A stretch of DNA of 8,455 bases, from positions 1-8,455 of the forward strand of contig DFQD01000249.1 in the NCBI GenBank assembly GCA_002377605.1, in the 5' to 3' direction. The position numbers were made by a program, and so were the translations under genes. The notes under the pieces are model-generated. The model saw only the letters and a program-made list of their open reading frames with translations. It had not been told where the DNA came from and did not search any database. The number at the start of each line of letters is the position of its first letter. The first letter of the stretch is position 1. The stretch comes from Gammaproteobacteria bacterium UBA3498. GTDB taxonomy: Bacteria; Pseudomonadota; Gammaproteobacteria; Pseudomonadales; Pseudohongiellaceae. Of this stretch, positions 1-7,294 are shown one piece after another.

Positions 1-2
1 AA

Positions 3-1406
3 GAGCAGAAAGAAGAGCAAGTAGAGGATTCACCTACTACCATCACCCAATCTTCTACTAAGCAAATATCTCGCAAATTTACATTTGCGATCAGTTTACT
101 ATTGATTCTTGCCATGTGTATTTTCTGGCTAATCAGTAGTTTCAACACGCAAAACTTGTTAAGACAACAGGCAGATGATTTAGGGCAGAGTCTCGCTCGC
201 CAAACTGCAGCACAGCTTACCGAGCTCATGTTAGCTAATGATTTAATTAGCTTGAATGTAGTACTGGGGAATTTAACTCGCGACTCTTCGATAGCCGAGG
301 TTTCAGTCCTAAACGTAGATAATGAAATCATTGCCAGCGCTTCTGGAAATAAGATGCAAGTTGAAACACTTATACCTGTTCCATTTTCATTATCTATATC
401 GCAAGTCGAGTATTCAGCTCCTATTGCTCTCGCCGATTCGATTGCCGGTTTTGTGCGCTTACGTTTAGACCTTAGCTATATCGAAGCCGGTACCTTAAAT
501 AACCTCATGCTTATAATTGGTGCGACTGCTCTACTGCTTATCGTCGCTTCTGCTGTTACTACTACGTACTATCAATACCTCGTGAGCTTCCCCACCAAGC
601 TGTTATCGTTCTCCTTAAGCAATATTCGTAAAGGAGAAATTGAAACTTGTCCAGAACCAGCTACCAATGACGAGATAAGCACAGCTATCCGGCAATATAA
701 TGCCACGGCAGAATTCTTGGCACAGAATACATTTCTAAATAATTTCGGAAGAAAACGGCCTGAAGCTGATGAGCTGACTTCTAAGATTGATCCAGGAATA
801 CAGGACGCAACTCTATTGGATTTAAAAATGAGTAATTTCCACTACTTGGCGTCAACATTTAGTGAGCGCAAGATGGTAACATTACTTAACAGATATTATT
901 TCTATGCTGGAAAAGTTAGTCAGCTTTATAACGGGTCCGTAAATTATTGCTCCGATGATGAAGTACTTATCAATTTTACTACTACAAAGTTTGCTGAAGA
1001 GCAGGCTTTCTATGCAATTTGTGCTGCGCAATTATTCTTACAACTAATTGGAGACATAAACGGTATTGGAGAGGAGTCAGTAAACGCTAAGTTCAAACTT
1101 GCAGTTCACAGCGGTAAAACTGTAAGTGGTCTTTACTCGCCGATTACTCAGGATACAGATAACCTTACTGGCAAGACCATTGATCTGACCCGAGAGATCT
1201 GTAACGCCTGCCCAAATAATTCATTACTAATTAGTGAGAATGCTTTCGAACACGCCGGTGCCCGTAACCGTATTGAAGCTAATGAGTATGGTGAAGTCGG
1301 TGATCATGAGCAGATCAGAACTTACATTAGCCTAGAACCAATGTTCGAGTACAAAGTATTACTTAAGAGACAAGCGACTCGATTAGTCACGGTATACAGC
1401 GACTAA
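3..1406 (+). CDS. Membrane protein with Smp/YtjB-like sensor module and degenerate class III nucleotide-cyclase-like domain (5'-partial)
   Basis: The frame is open to the left edge, so the true start lies outside; 467 codons are visible. A TTG at 102 and an ATG at 114 fall inside the first membrane helix and are unlikely starts. Order, counting visible residues: hydrophilic Glu/Gln-rich tail (1-23), TM1 (about 25-47), an extracytoplasmic segment of about 115 residues, TM2 (about 166-190), a HAMP-like linker, then a cyclase-like domain (about 270-418). The outer segment, starting QTAAQL and ending in VRLRLDL, resembles the SerB-associated Smp/YtjB family. The C-terminal part follows the class III cyclase pattern: Asp273 in LDLKMSNF and Asp318 in SDDEVLINF fit the two metal sites, then KLAVHSG and GKTIDLTREI. 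In the last motif the usual Asn is Asp394 and the usual Arg is Glu398, so catalysis is doubtful. Inference: a membrane sensor with a nucleotide-binding or protein-binding output. In relatives this family often neighbours serB, which would lie outside the window. Confidence 0.75.
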   Translation, partial: EQKEEQVEDSPTTITQSSTKQISRKFTFAISLLLILAMCIFWLISSFNTQNLLRQQADDLGQSLARQTAAQLTELMLANDLISLNVVLGNLTRDSSIAEVSVLNVDNEIIASASGNKMQVETLIPVPFSLSISQVEYSAPIALADSIAGFVRLRLDLSYIEAGTLNNLMLIIGATALLLIVASAVTTTYYQYLVSFPTKLLSFSLSNIRKGEIETCPEPATNDEISTAIRQYNATAEFLAQNTFLNNFGRKRPEADELTSKIDPGIQDATLLDLKMSNFHYLASTFSERKMVTLLNRYYFYAGKVSQLYNGSVNYCSDDEVLINFTTTKFAEEQAFYAICAAQLFLQLIGDINGIGEESVNAKFKLAVHSGKTVSGLYSPITQDTDNLTGKTIDLTREICNACPNNSLLISENAFEHAGARNRIEANEYGEVGDHEQIRTYISLEPMFEYKVLLKRQATRLVTVYSD

Positions 1407-1407
1407 A

Positions 1408-3693
1408 CTATTCTTCTTCTACCGAATCTTTCTTCTTATTCTTCACAAGTACTTCTATGCGATCTACGTTTTGGAATCCACGCGGAAGTTTACTACCGCG
1501 GCGTCCACGCTCCCCCCGATAATGATCAAGATCGGAGGGTTTTAAGTTATGGTGTCGACGTCCAGCGTATACTGTGAGCGAATCTTCGGTAGACAAAACA
1601 TTCATTGCAACTACAAATTCAATACGTTCTGCAACCCGAGCCGATGGTATGCCAATTATCTTATTACCTTTTCCTTTAGCGAGCCGTGGTAATTCACTAA
1701 TAGGAAATATTAACATGCGCCCCTCATTTGTTACCGAAACGATCAAGTCGTTGTCATAGTCATTAACCTGTAATGCAGTTAGTACTTTGCTGCCTCTCGG
1801 ACAACGAAGCACTGCTTTGCCCTTCTTGGTATTGCTGACCAGGTCGCTTATTTTTCCAACGAAACCATAACCTGCATCACTGGTCAACAGCACATCTTTT
1901 TCGTCTTCTCCGATTACAACACCTTCGAAGGTGGCACCAGAAGGTGGATTGACTCGACCGGATACTGGCTCTCCTTGTCCTCTCGCTGAAGGCAGAGTAT
2001 GAGACGCCAATGAGTATGCCCTACCAGTGGAATCCATAAAGATTGCAAGCTGGTTGCTCTTTCCACGAGCCGCAATTTTAAAACCATCTCCGGATTTGTA
2101 TTGCAGAGCGCTAGGGTCAACTTCATGGCCCTTCGCCGCCCGCATCCAGCCTCGTTTAGAAAGCACGATTGTTACTGGCTCCGTGGAAAGCAGCTCGGTT
2201 TCAGTAAAGGCTTTAGCGTCCTCTCGCTCAATAATAGGGGTGCGTCGAACATCACCGAATTCCAAGGCATCTTTTTTGATTTCATTCTTGATAAAGGTTT
2301 TTAGGCGAGCTGAAGATTTCAGCAGTTGCTCAAGAGTCTTACGCTCTGCATTTAACTCTTTCTTTTCGGCGTTAATCTTTATTTCTTCCAGCTTAGCTAA
2401 CTGACGAAGTCTAAGATCTAAAATGGCATCCGCTTGCCGTTCAGATATTTTAAACTTCTTGGTTAGTGCCGGCTTAGGCTTATCTTCTTTACGAATAATC
2501 TTGATGACCTCATCGATATTCAGATACGCGACTAGCAAGCCATCAAGAATATGTAGACGATCGAGAATTTTATCTAAGCGGAATTGTAAACGACGCTTAA
2601 CAGTTGTTGTTCGAAACTGCACCCACTCTTTTAACAGCGTTAAAATATTCTTAACTTGCGGCCTTTTATTAATACCTATCATGTTGAAGTTCACACGATA
2701 ATTTTTCTCTAAGTCAGTAGTTGAAAATAGGTGCGACATAACTGCATTGGCGTCTACGCGATTAGAACGTGGCACTATAACTATGCGTGTTGGATTTTCG
2801 TGATCAGATTCATCCCGAATATCCAAAACCATGGGTAGTTTCCTTTTCTGCATCTGACTAGCGATTTGTTCCAATACCTTGGCGCCTGATACCTGATATG
2901 GCAAAGCAGTGATAATGATTTCACCGTTATCTTTTATGTATGTTGCTCTAGCCTTTAATGAACCGCGGCCGCTGTTATAGAGCTCTGTGATTTCTTTCTT
3001 GGGCGTTATTAGCTCGGCTTCTGTTGGAAAATCTGGCCCTTTAATTATTTTGCAGATCTCGCTAATTTTGGCCTTGGGATTATCTAGGATAAAGATACAG
3101 GCTTTAGCAACTTCGTTTAGGTTATGGGGTGGTATGTCTGTTGCCATGCCCACGGCGATACCACTACCACCGTTGAGTAAAATATTGGGTAACCTTGAAG
3201 GCAGAATTTCCGGCTCTTCCAGCGTGCCATCGAAGTTCGGTCTCCAATCCACGGTACCCTGGCCGAGCTCGCCCAAAAGCACATCAGTATAATTTTGTAG
3301 GCGTGACTCAGTATAGCGCATGGCGGCAAAAGATTTAGGATCGTCCTGGGATCCCCAATTGCCTTGACCGTCAACCAGCGGATAGCGATAACTGAATGAC
3401 TGAGCCATGAGTACCATCGCTTCATAACAAGCAGAGTCACCATGGGGGTGGAACTTACCAATAACGTCACCGATGGTACGCGCAGACTTTTTAAACTTCG
3501 CACTGGCTTTGAGTCCGAGTTCGGACATGGCATAGATAATTCGTCTTTGTACTGGTTTTAAGCCATCGCCAATATTGGGCAGTGCGCGGTCATTGATCAC
3601 ATACATCGAATAATTCAGGTAGGCTTGTTGAGTATAAGTTTTTAGCGCTATCTGTTCGACGCCATCATCATTTACTGTAATTTCTTGATTCAT
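1408..3693 (-). CDS. parC: DNA topoisomerase IV subunit A (ParC)
   Basis: ParC is the DNA-cleaving subunit of topoisomerase IV, which with ParE decatenates replicated chromosomes in the cytoplasm. The protein has 761 residues, close to the enterobacterial length (about 750). The winged-helix domain contains AAMRYTES with the catalytic Tyr127. The quinolone-determining region reads HPHGDSACYE with Ser87 and Glu91, the drug-sensitive residues. The tower and a Lys/Glu-rich coiled coil (about 340-485) follow, then the beta-pinwheel C-terminal domain (about 500-745). That domain has only a degenerate GyrA box (RGERGRRG near the end), which fits ParC rather than GyrA. The tail is charged (KNKKKDSVEEE). 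The ATG at 3693 starts a normal ParC N-terminus; a weak ACGAG lies six bases upstream. The parE stop is 14 bases upstream, so the two are probably co-transcribed. The 3' end abuts the convergent left-hand gene with one base between. Confidence 0.97.
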   Translation of the reverse strand: MNQEITVNDDGVEQIALKTYTQQAYLNYSMYVINDRALPNIGDGLKPVQRRIIYAMSELGLKASAKFKKSARTIGDVIGKFHPHGDSACYEAMVLMAQSFSYRYPLVDGQGNWGSQDDPKSFAAMRYTESRLQNYTDVLLGELGQGTVDWRPNFDGTLEEPEILPSRLPNILLNGGSGIAVGMATDIPPHNLNEVAKACIFILDNPKAKISEICKIIKGPDFPTEAELITPKKEITELYNSGRGSLKARATYIKDNGEIIITALPYQVSGAKVLEQIASQMQKRKLPMVLDIRDESDHENPTRIVIVPRSNRVDANAVMSHLFSTTDLEKNYRVNFNMIGINKRPQVKNILTLLKEWVQFRTTTVKRRLQFRLDKILDRLHILDGLLVAYLNIDEVIKIIRKEDKPKPALTKKFKISERQADAILDLRLRQLAKLEEIKINAEKKELNAERKTLEQLLKSSARLKTFIKNEIKKDALEFGDVRRTPIIEREDAKAFTETELLSTEPVTIVLSKRGWMRAAKGHEVDPSALQYKSGDGFKIAARGKSNQLAIFMDSTGRAYSLASHTLPSARGQGEPVSGRVNPPSGATFEGVVIGEDEKDVLLTSDAGYGFVGKISDLVSNTKKGKAVLRCPRGSKVLTALQVNDYDNDLIVSVTNEGRMLIFPISELPRLAKGKGNKIIGIPSARVAERIEFVVAMNVLSTEDSLTVYAGRRHHNLKPSDLDHYRGERGRRGSKLPRGFQNVDRIEVLVKNKKKDSVEEE

Positions 3694-3707
3694 GATCTAC
3701 TCGTGAA

Positions 3708-5630
3708 TTAGTCAGCGTAGTTAGCCAGATTTCCGCTGGTTTCCAACCATTCTTTGCGATCCGGAGCACGATTTTTTGCAAGTAATAAATCCATGGTGGA
3801 AAATGTACTGGTTTTCTTTTTCGCCATGGGATCGACTTCCAAAGTAAGTTGTACCAATCTTCTTGAATCCGGCGCCATAGTGGTTTCGCGGAGCTGCATA
3901 GGATTCATTTCTCCTAAGCCTTTAAAACGCTGCACATTAACTTTACCCGTTTTCTTTTCGGCCACAATGCTATCTAGTACCCCTTTCTTCTCGTCTTCAT
4001 CTACAGCGTAGAAAACTTCCTTACCAATATCGATACGATATAGTGGCGGCATAGCAACATAGACATGACCTGCATCTACTACATGACGAAAGTGCTTTAC
4101 AAAAAGAGCGCATAACAAGGTAGCAATATGCAAACCGTCGGAATCAGCGTCGGCGAGAATACAAATCTTGCCATAGCGCAGACCATCGATCGTGGAAGAG
4201 CCAGGATCTACCCCTAAAGCAATAGCAATATCATGCACCGTCTGGGATGCCAGGATTTCAGACGAATCAACTTCCCAAGTATTAAGGATCTTTCCACGCA
4301 GTGGCATAATCGCCTGAAATTCACGATCTCTGGCTTGCTTTGCCGATCCACCTGCAGAATCACCTTCCACCAAAAATAACTCGCCAGCCATTACATCTTC
4401 GGTAGAACAATCTGCTAGCTTGCCCGGAAGTGCCGGGCCTGACGTAACTTTTTTACGAGCAACTTTCTTGCTCGCCTTAAGTCTGCTTTGTGCATTATTA
4501 ATACAAAGCTCGGCAATGGCTTCCGCTTCCGCGGTATGCTGATTCAACCAGAGGCTAAACGAATCTTTTACGACACCAGCAACGAAAACGGTGCATTGTC
4601 TTGATGATAAACGTTCCTTTGTTTGGCCTGAGAATTGTGGATCGAGTAACTTAGATGAAAGCACATAACTACAATTTTCCCAGACATCATCTGCAGAAAC
4701 TTTAAGACCACGAGGCAGCAAGTTTCTAAACTCACAAAACTCACGTAGTGATTCTAAAAGGCCGGTGCGTAATCCACTAACATGGGTACCACCTAAAGGA
4801 GTTGGTATGAGGTTTACGTAACTCTCGCCAAGAATATCACCACCATCTGGCAACCATTGGATAGCCCATTCAACGGCTTCATCATTGCCCTGTACAGAAC
4901 CGATAAAGGGTTCGATTGGTACAGTTTCGAATTCTGCTGTAGCTTGGGTTAAATAATCGGTGAGCCCATCTTCGTAACACCATTCTTCACTCTGAGCTTT
5001 CGCCTTAGAAACGGTGTTGTCGATAAACTCAACTTTGAGGCCTGAACACAATACAGCCTTGGCTCGTAAAACATGCTTAAGTTTAGGAATGGAAATTTTT
5101 ACAGAATCAAAGTATTTCTCATCAGGCATGAAAGTAACTTTGGTTCCGGTATTGCGCTTACCAACTTTTCCGATAACCTTCAGTTCGGATGACTTATTAC
5201 CACCTTTGAATTTCATGCCATACACTTTGCTATCTCGTTTTACTTCGACTTCGAGATACTTCGACAAAGCATTTACAACTGAAACTCCAACCCCATGTAA
5301 ACCACCTGAATAATGATAGTTCTTAGTAGAGAATTTTCCACCAGCGTGAAGGCGGGTAAGAATGAGTTCGACGCCGCTTATTTTCTCGCCTTTATGTTTG
5401 TCCACGGGCATACCACGACCATCATCAGTAATTTCTACCAAGCCGTCTTTATTCAGTGTGACAACAACTGAACGGGCAAAGCCAGCGAGTGCTTCATCGA
5501 CGCTATTGTCGATAACTTCCTGGACTAAATGATTTGGCCTCGTGGTATCGGTATACATGCCGGGCCGCTTCCTGACAGGATCGAGTCCAGTCAGTACTTC
5601 GATAGCGTCGGCATTATAGGTATTGCTCAT
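3708..5630 (-). CDS. parE: DNA topoisomerase IV subunit B (ParE)
   Basis: ParE is the ATPase subunit of topoisomerase IV. It has 640 residues from the ATG at 5630, close to the usual 630. The GHKL ATPase domain shows EVIDNSVDEAL (Glu38, Asn42), TDDGRGMP (Asp69) and the ATP-lid motif GGLHGVG (109-115). The transducer domain has QTKERLSS with Lys338. The TOPRIM domain shows LVEGDSAGG (Glu422) and LADADSDG (Asp494, Asp496, Asp498). The C-terminal part has QRFKGLGEMNP. A TTG lies directly before this ATG, but MSNTYNADAIEVL matches the family N-terminus, so the ATG is preferred. There is no clear Shine-Dalgarno sequence: the bases upstream are a T-run (GATTTTTTTG). The gene is 51 bases downstream of yqiA and 14 bases upstream of parC. 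It could be read through from yqiA or have its own weak promoter; no good one is visible. All catalytic residues looked for are present. Confidence 0.97.
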   Translation of the reverse strand: MSNTYNADAIEVLTGLDPVRKRPGMYTDTTRPNHLVQEVIDNSVDEALAGFARSVVVTLNKDGLVEITDDGRGMPVDKHKGEKISGVELILTRLHAGGKFSTKNYHYSGGLHGVGVSVVNALSKYLEVEVKRDSKVYGMKFKGGNKSSELKVIGKVGKRNTGTKVTFMPDEKYFDSVKISIPKLKHVLRAKAVLCSGLKVEFIDNTVSKAKAQSEEWCYEDGLTDYLTQATAEFETVPIEPFIGSVQGNDEAVEWAIQWLPDGGDILGESYVNLIPTPLGGTHVSGLRTGLLESLREFCEFRNLLPRGLKVSADDVWENCSYVLSSKLLDPQFSGQTKERLSSRQCTVFVAGVVKDSFSLWLNQHTAEAEAIAELCINNAQSRLKASKKVARKKVTSGPALPGKLADCSTEDVMAGELFLVEGDSAGGSAKQARDREFQAIMPLRGKILNTWEVDSSEILASQTVHDIAIALGVDPGSSTIDGLRYGKICILADADSDGLHIATLLCALFVKHFRHVVDAGHVYVAMPPLYRIDIGKEVFYAVDEDEKKGVLDSIVAEKKTGKVNVQRFKGLGEMNPMQLRETTMAPDSRRLVQLTLEVDPMAKKKTSTFSTMDLLLAKNRAPDRKEWLETSGNLANYAD

Positions 5631-5681
5631 CAAAAAAATCTAAATCAGAGGTGTTTTAAAGTACTGCAGATGAATAATCTT

Positions 5682-6281
5682 TTATCGCTCAAAATAGCCA
5701 ATTCTTGATAGCAGGAACTCAAAGATCATGGGCAGTTCAGACACATAATTCTCGTAACTGTGGTTTCCTCCTTCACGTACTATACAGCAGGCATTTCCAA
5801 ACTTTTCTACTGCTAATCTATAGTCTAACGTCTCATCTCCAGTTTGAACCAGAGCCAGAATATTGTCTGGATTAGAGAGCTCTTCGATATATAGATTTTC
5901 CAATTCGTCAATATGGGCTCTAGTGACGAGATGCACTTCATCTGAATAGTAGTTCTTGTGTTCCCCAATTCGTTCTTCCCAATGTTCGAAAGGTCGAACC
6001 GCAGGATTTATTAGCACTGCTGGGGCGTTATAGACTTCTGAAAGATGAGTAGCATAATAGCCACCTAGGCTGCTTCCCATCAGCATTATTTTCTCACTCT
6101 GATGAGCATCCAAGATTGATCTCAGTTGTATGATAGTTTCGGCGGGCGCACTGCCTAATGTCGGCACGTTTATGAGACTACCAAACCCAATTTGCTCGCA
6201 ATATTTTACAGTTTGTTGTGCTTTTTGCGACAGCGGAGAACTTAAGAAACCATGAAGATAGAAAAAAATAAGATCGGACAA
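5682..6281 (-). CDS. yqiA: YqiA-family esterase (alpha/beta hydrolase)
   Basis: YqiA is a small cytoplasmic alpha/beta-hydrolase esterase, typically encoded just upstream of parE, as here. From the TTG at 6281 it has 199 residues, close to the family's ~193. The oxyanion-side motif is YLHGF (8-12) and the nucleophile elbow is GSSLGGYY with Ser71. INPAVRPFE is a family signature. Asp149 in QTGDETLDYR and His174 in GGNHSYENY complete the likely triad. No ATG or GTG is available at the N-terminus. The frame also holds a TTG at 6299, but TTG 6281 gives MSDLIFFYLHGF, which fits the family start (M-x-x-L-L-Y-L-H-G-F). It also has an AGG at 6293-6291, nine bases upstream. That AGG overlaps the TAG ending the cpdA relic, a leftover of the usual cpdA-yqiA coupling. 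The physiological substrate is unknown. Confidence 0.93.
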   Translation of the reverse strand: MSDLIFFYLHGFLSSPLSQKAQQTVKYCEQIGFGSLINVPTLGSAPAETIIQLRSILDAHQSEKIMLMGSSLGGYYATHLSEVYNAPAVLINPAVRPFEHWEERIGEHKNYYSDEVHLVTRAHIDELENLYIEELSNPDNILALVQTGDETLDYRLAVEKFGNACCIVREGGNHSYENYVSELPMIFEFLLSRIGYFER

Positions 6282-6291
6282 ATTGTAAGGC

Positions 6292-6477
6292 CTAACCAAA
6301 ACTAACTTTAAAATTCAAATAACCAGAAGCGCTGAAATTCGCCTCGTAAGTATAACCAGTGACTCGAATAACTTCAGTATCTATCGGTCCATCTTCATGT
6401 AATTGGATAGCTCAGTATTTTGGGCTTATTTTATCTATTGTAAAGTCGGTTTCGTTGAGTTTGTTATGTTGTAAATG
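6292..6477 (-). pseudogene. cpdA: cpdA 3' remnant (3',5'-cyclic-AMP phosphodiesterase), decayed
   Basis: This frame encodes the C-terminal tail of CpdA, the cAMP phosphodiesterase normally found between DUF1249 and yqiA. Read leftwards it gives NETDFTIDKISPKY, an in-frame TGA (6414-6412), AIQLHEDGPIDTEVIRV, then ANFSASGY and a short tail to TAG at 6294-6292. Compared with my recollection of the E. coli CpdA tail (FTLDTIAPGW, then RTLELHADG, TEVHRL, ending SEGY), the 42 positions align without gaps, with about 15 identities. The TGA replaces an Arg codon, which fits a CGA-to-TGA change. Upstream the frame is closed by TGA at 6480-6478, inside the DUF1249 3' end. The metallophosphoesterase core, about 200 residues with the metal-binding His/Asp motifs, is absent. 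The likely history is a deletion of most of the gene followed by drift. It cannot encode an active enzyme. A second cpdA elsewhere in the genome cannot be excluded. Confidence 0.85.
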
Positions 6478-7021
6478 TCAGTTCTGGTGCTTTTACACTT
6501 CTACCTACCTTAAGACAATGTGTAAGCCACTCACCTAAAAAGGAATTCACCTGCATTTTCTCGTCAGTGTGATACATCTTGTGATTGGGTTGTGAATATT
6601 TGGACTTTAGATTTCGGTGTCCTTGATAAGAAACAACCTCCGCCGTACTAGCATCATGATAGACACGTACTAACATAGAAGGGTTTGTCATCCATTTCTT
6701 AAATTCAGGTCTTTGTATAATTTCCAACGTTGTTGTGTATTTGAACGCTTCGAGTATTTTTATTTCAACAGTTACTTTTTCATTAGAATTTTCTAAATCT
6801 GCAATACAAAATTCAGTAGTCAAGCCTTCCAAGACTTTTTCTGGTTCTTCATTAGATAGAAAATCTTTTGAAATATCTTCACAACTAGCATCAAGATATT
6901 CATCAAACGATTTATCAAGATATGCTTGCAGCTGCGGTACTAACTTGAGCAAGCGAATATAATTCGCATCATATTCTGCCATCTGCTTTATTAAGTCGAT
7001 GCTGTGGTTAGCTTTACTCAT
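6464..7021 (-). CDS. DUF1249 (YqiB-type) protein
   Basis: This 185-residue protein belongs to DUF1249, the family of E. coli YqiB, whose biochemical role is unknown. Conserved blocks are near-N-terminal YIRLLKLVP, FKYTTTLEIIQ (about 93-103), PSMLVRVYHDASTAEV (about 113-128), and the C-terminal run from SKYSQPNHKMYHTDEKMQVN to FLGEWLTHCL. It is about 45 residues longer than YqiB (about 140). The extra length is mainly an acidic segment around 36-66 (DKSFDEYLDASCEDISKDF and following), between the first helix and the core. The start is ATG 7021; only a weak purine stretch (AAGAAA) lies upstream. It sits between nudF and the cpdA relic, the conserved place for this family. Its last codons overlap the region where the cpdA reading frame becomes recognisable, so the native C-terminus may have been altered by the deletion that removed cpdA. 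It is soluble by appearance: no signal peptide or membrane segment. Confidence 0.88.
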   Translation of the reverse strand: MSKANHSIDLIKQMAEYDANYIRLLKLVPQLQAYLDKSFDEYLDASCEDISKDFLSNEEPEKVLEGLTTEFCIADLENSNEKVTVEIKILEAFKYTTTLEIIQRPEFKKWMTNPSMLVRVYHDASTAEVVSYQGHRNLKSKYSQPNHKMYHTDEKMQVNSFLGEWLTHCLKVGRSVKAPELTFTT

Positions 7022-7291
7022 GTTTTCTGATATTTCTTAATTTCGTGTTTTATTTTATTTTGGCTTAATGTAATTATCTTTACTAAACAGCTACATTAGC
7101 GTCTCGCAGGTTCTAATTTATAGTAAAGTCGGCGAATAGAAATTTTTTGTTTAATCGAGACGAATAAAGTACCCATCAATCAGTTTTTAATTTTCAAAGA
7201 AACTACTTAATTGTAATGATTTGGGGTATTTTTGCGAGCCCACAGCAATAACTTTTTTGTTGACAAATCTGCCTAATAGTACTGATGACTA
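7022..7291. other. AT-rich intergenic gap between DUF1249 gene and nudF
   Basis: In E. coli these two genes are essentially adjacent; here 270 bases separate them. I find no open frame resembling a known protein. On the minus strand, the DUF1249 leader direction, a TATAAA at 7122-7117 could be a -10 box, but no convincing -35 accompanies it. A perfect 7-base inverted repeat, CGTCTCG (7100-7106) and CGAGACG (7156-7162), encloses 49 bases. Inside it lies a smaller pair, TTCTA (7111-7115) and TAGAA (7137-7141). This could be a folded leader. A 26-codon frame (7176-7096, -) has no ribosome binding site. The nudF end of the gap carries the tandem stops TAA-TAG. Confidence 0.5.
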
Positions 7292-7294
7292 TTA
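7274..7294. repeat. 7-base inverted repeat over the nudF stop codon
   Basis: TAATAGT (7274-7280) and ACTATTA (7288-7294) are perfect inverted copies separated by seven bases. On the nudF transcript this gives a weak AU-rich stem that includes the TAA-TAG tandem stop. The bases after it in the transcript are GGCAGATTTG, not a U-run, so it does not qualify as an intrinsic terminator. It may stabilise the 3' end or be chance. Confidence 0.35.

Noticed and set aside
2027..2404. 125-codon plus-strand open frame opposite parC, and similar frames opposite parE, nudF and the DUF1249 gene
   Set aside because: They are antisense shadows of well-conserved genes, with low-complexity Ser-rich products and no domain or ribosome binding site.
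5631..5633. TTG directly before the parE ATG as the start
   Set aside because: The ATG at 5630 reproduces the family N-terminus and is the better initiator; the TTG adds only one residue.
6440..6449. GTAAAGTCGG repeated at 7123-7132
   Set aside because: Ten-base repeats are expected many times by chance in a window of this size, and the first copy lies in the decayed cpdA coding stretch.
7096..7176. 26-codon basic peptide frame on the minus strand
   Set aside because: No ribosome binding site, no similarity I recognise, and its length is expected by chance in non-coding DNA.
7260..7265. Perfect TTGACA on the plus strand
   Set aside because: No acceptable -10 hexamer follows at 16-18 bases (TGATGA is the best), and it points antisense into nudF.
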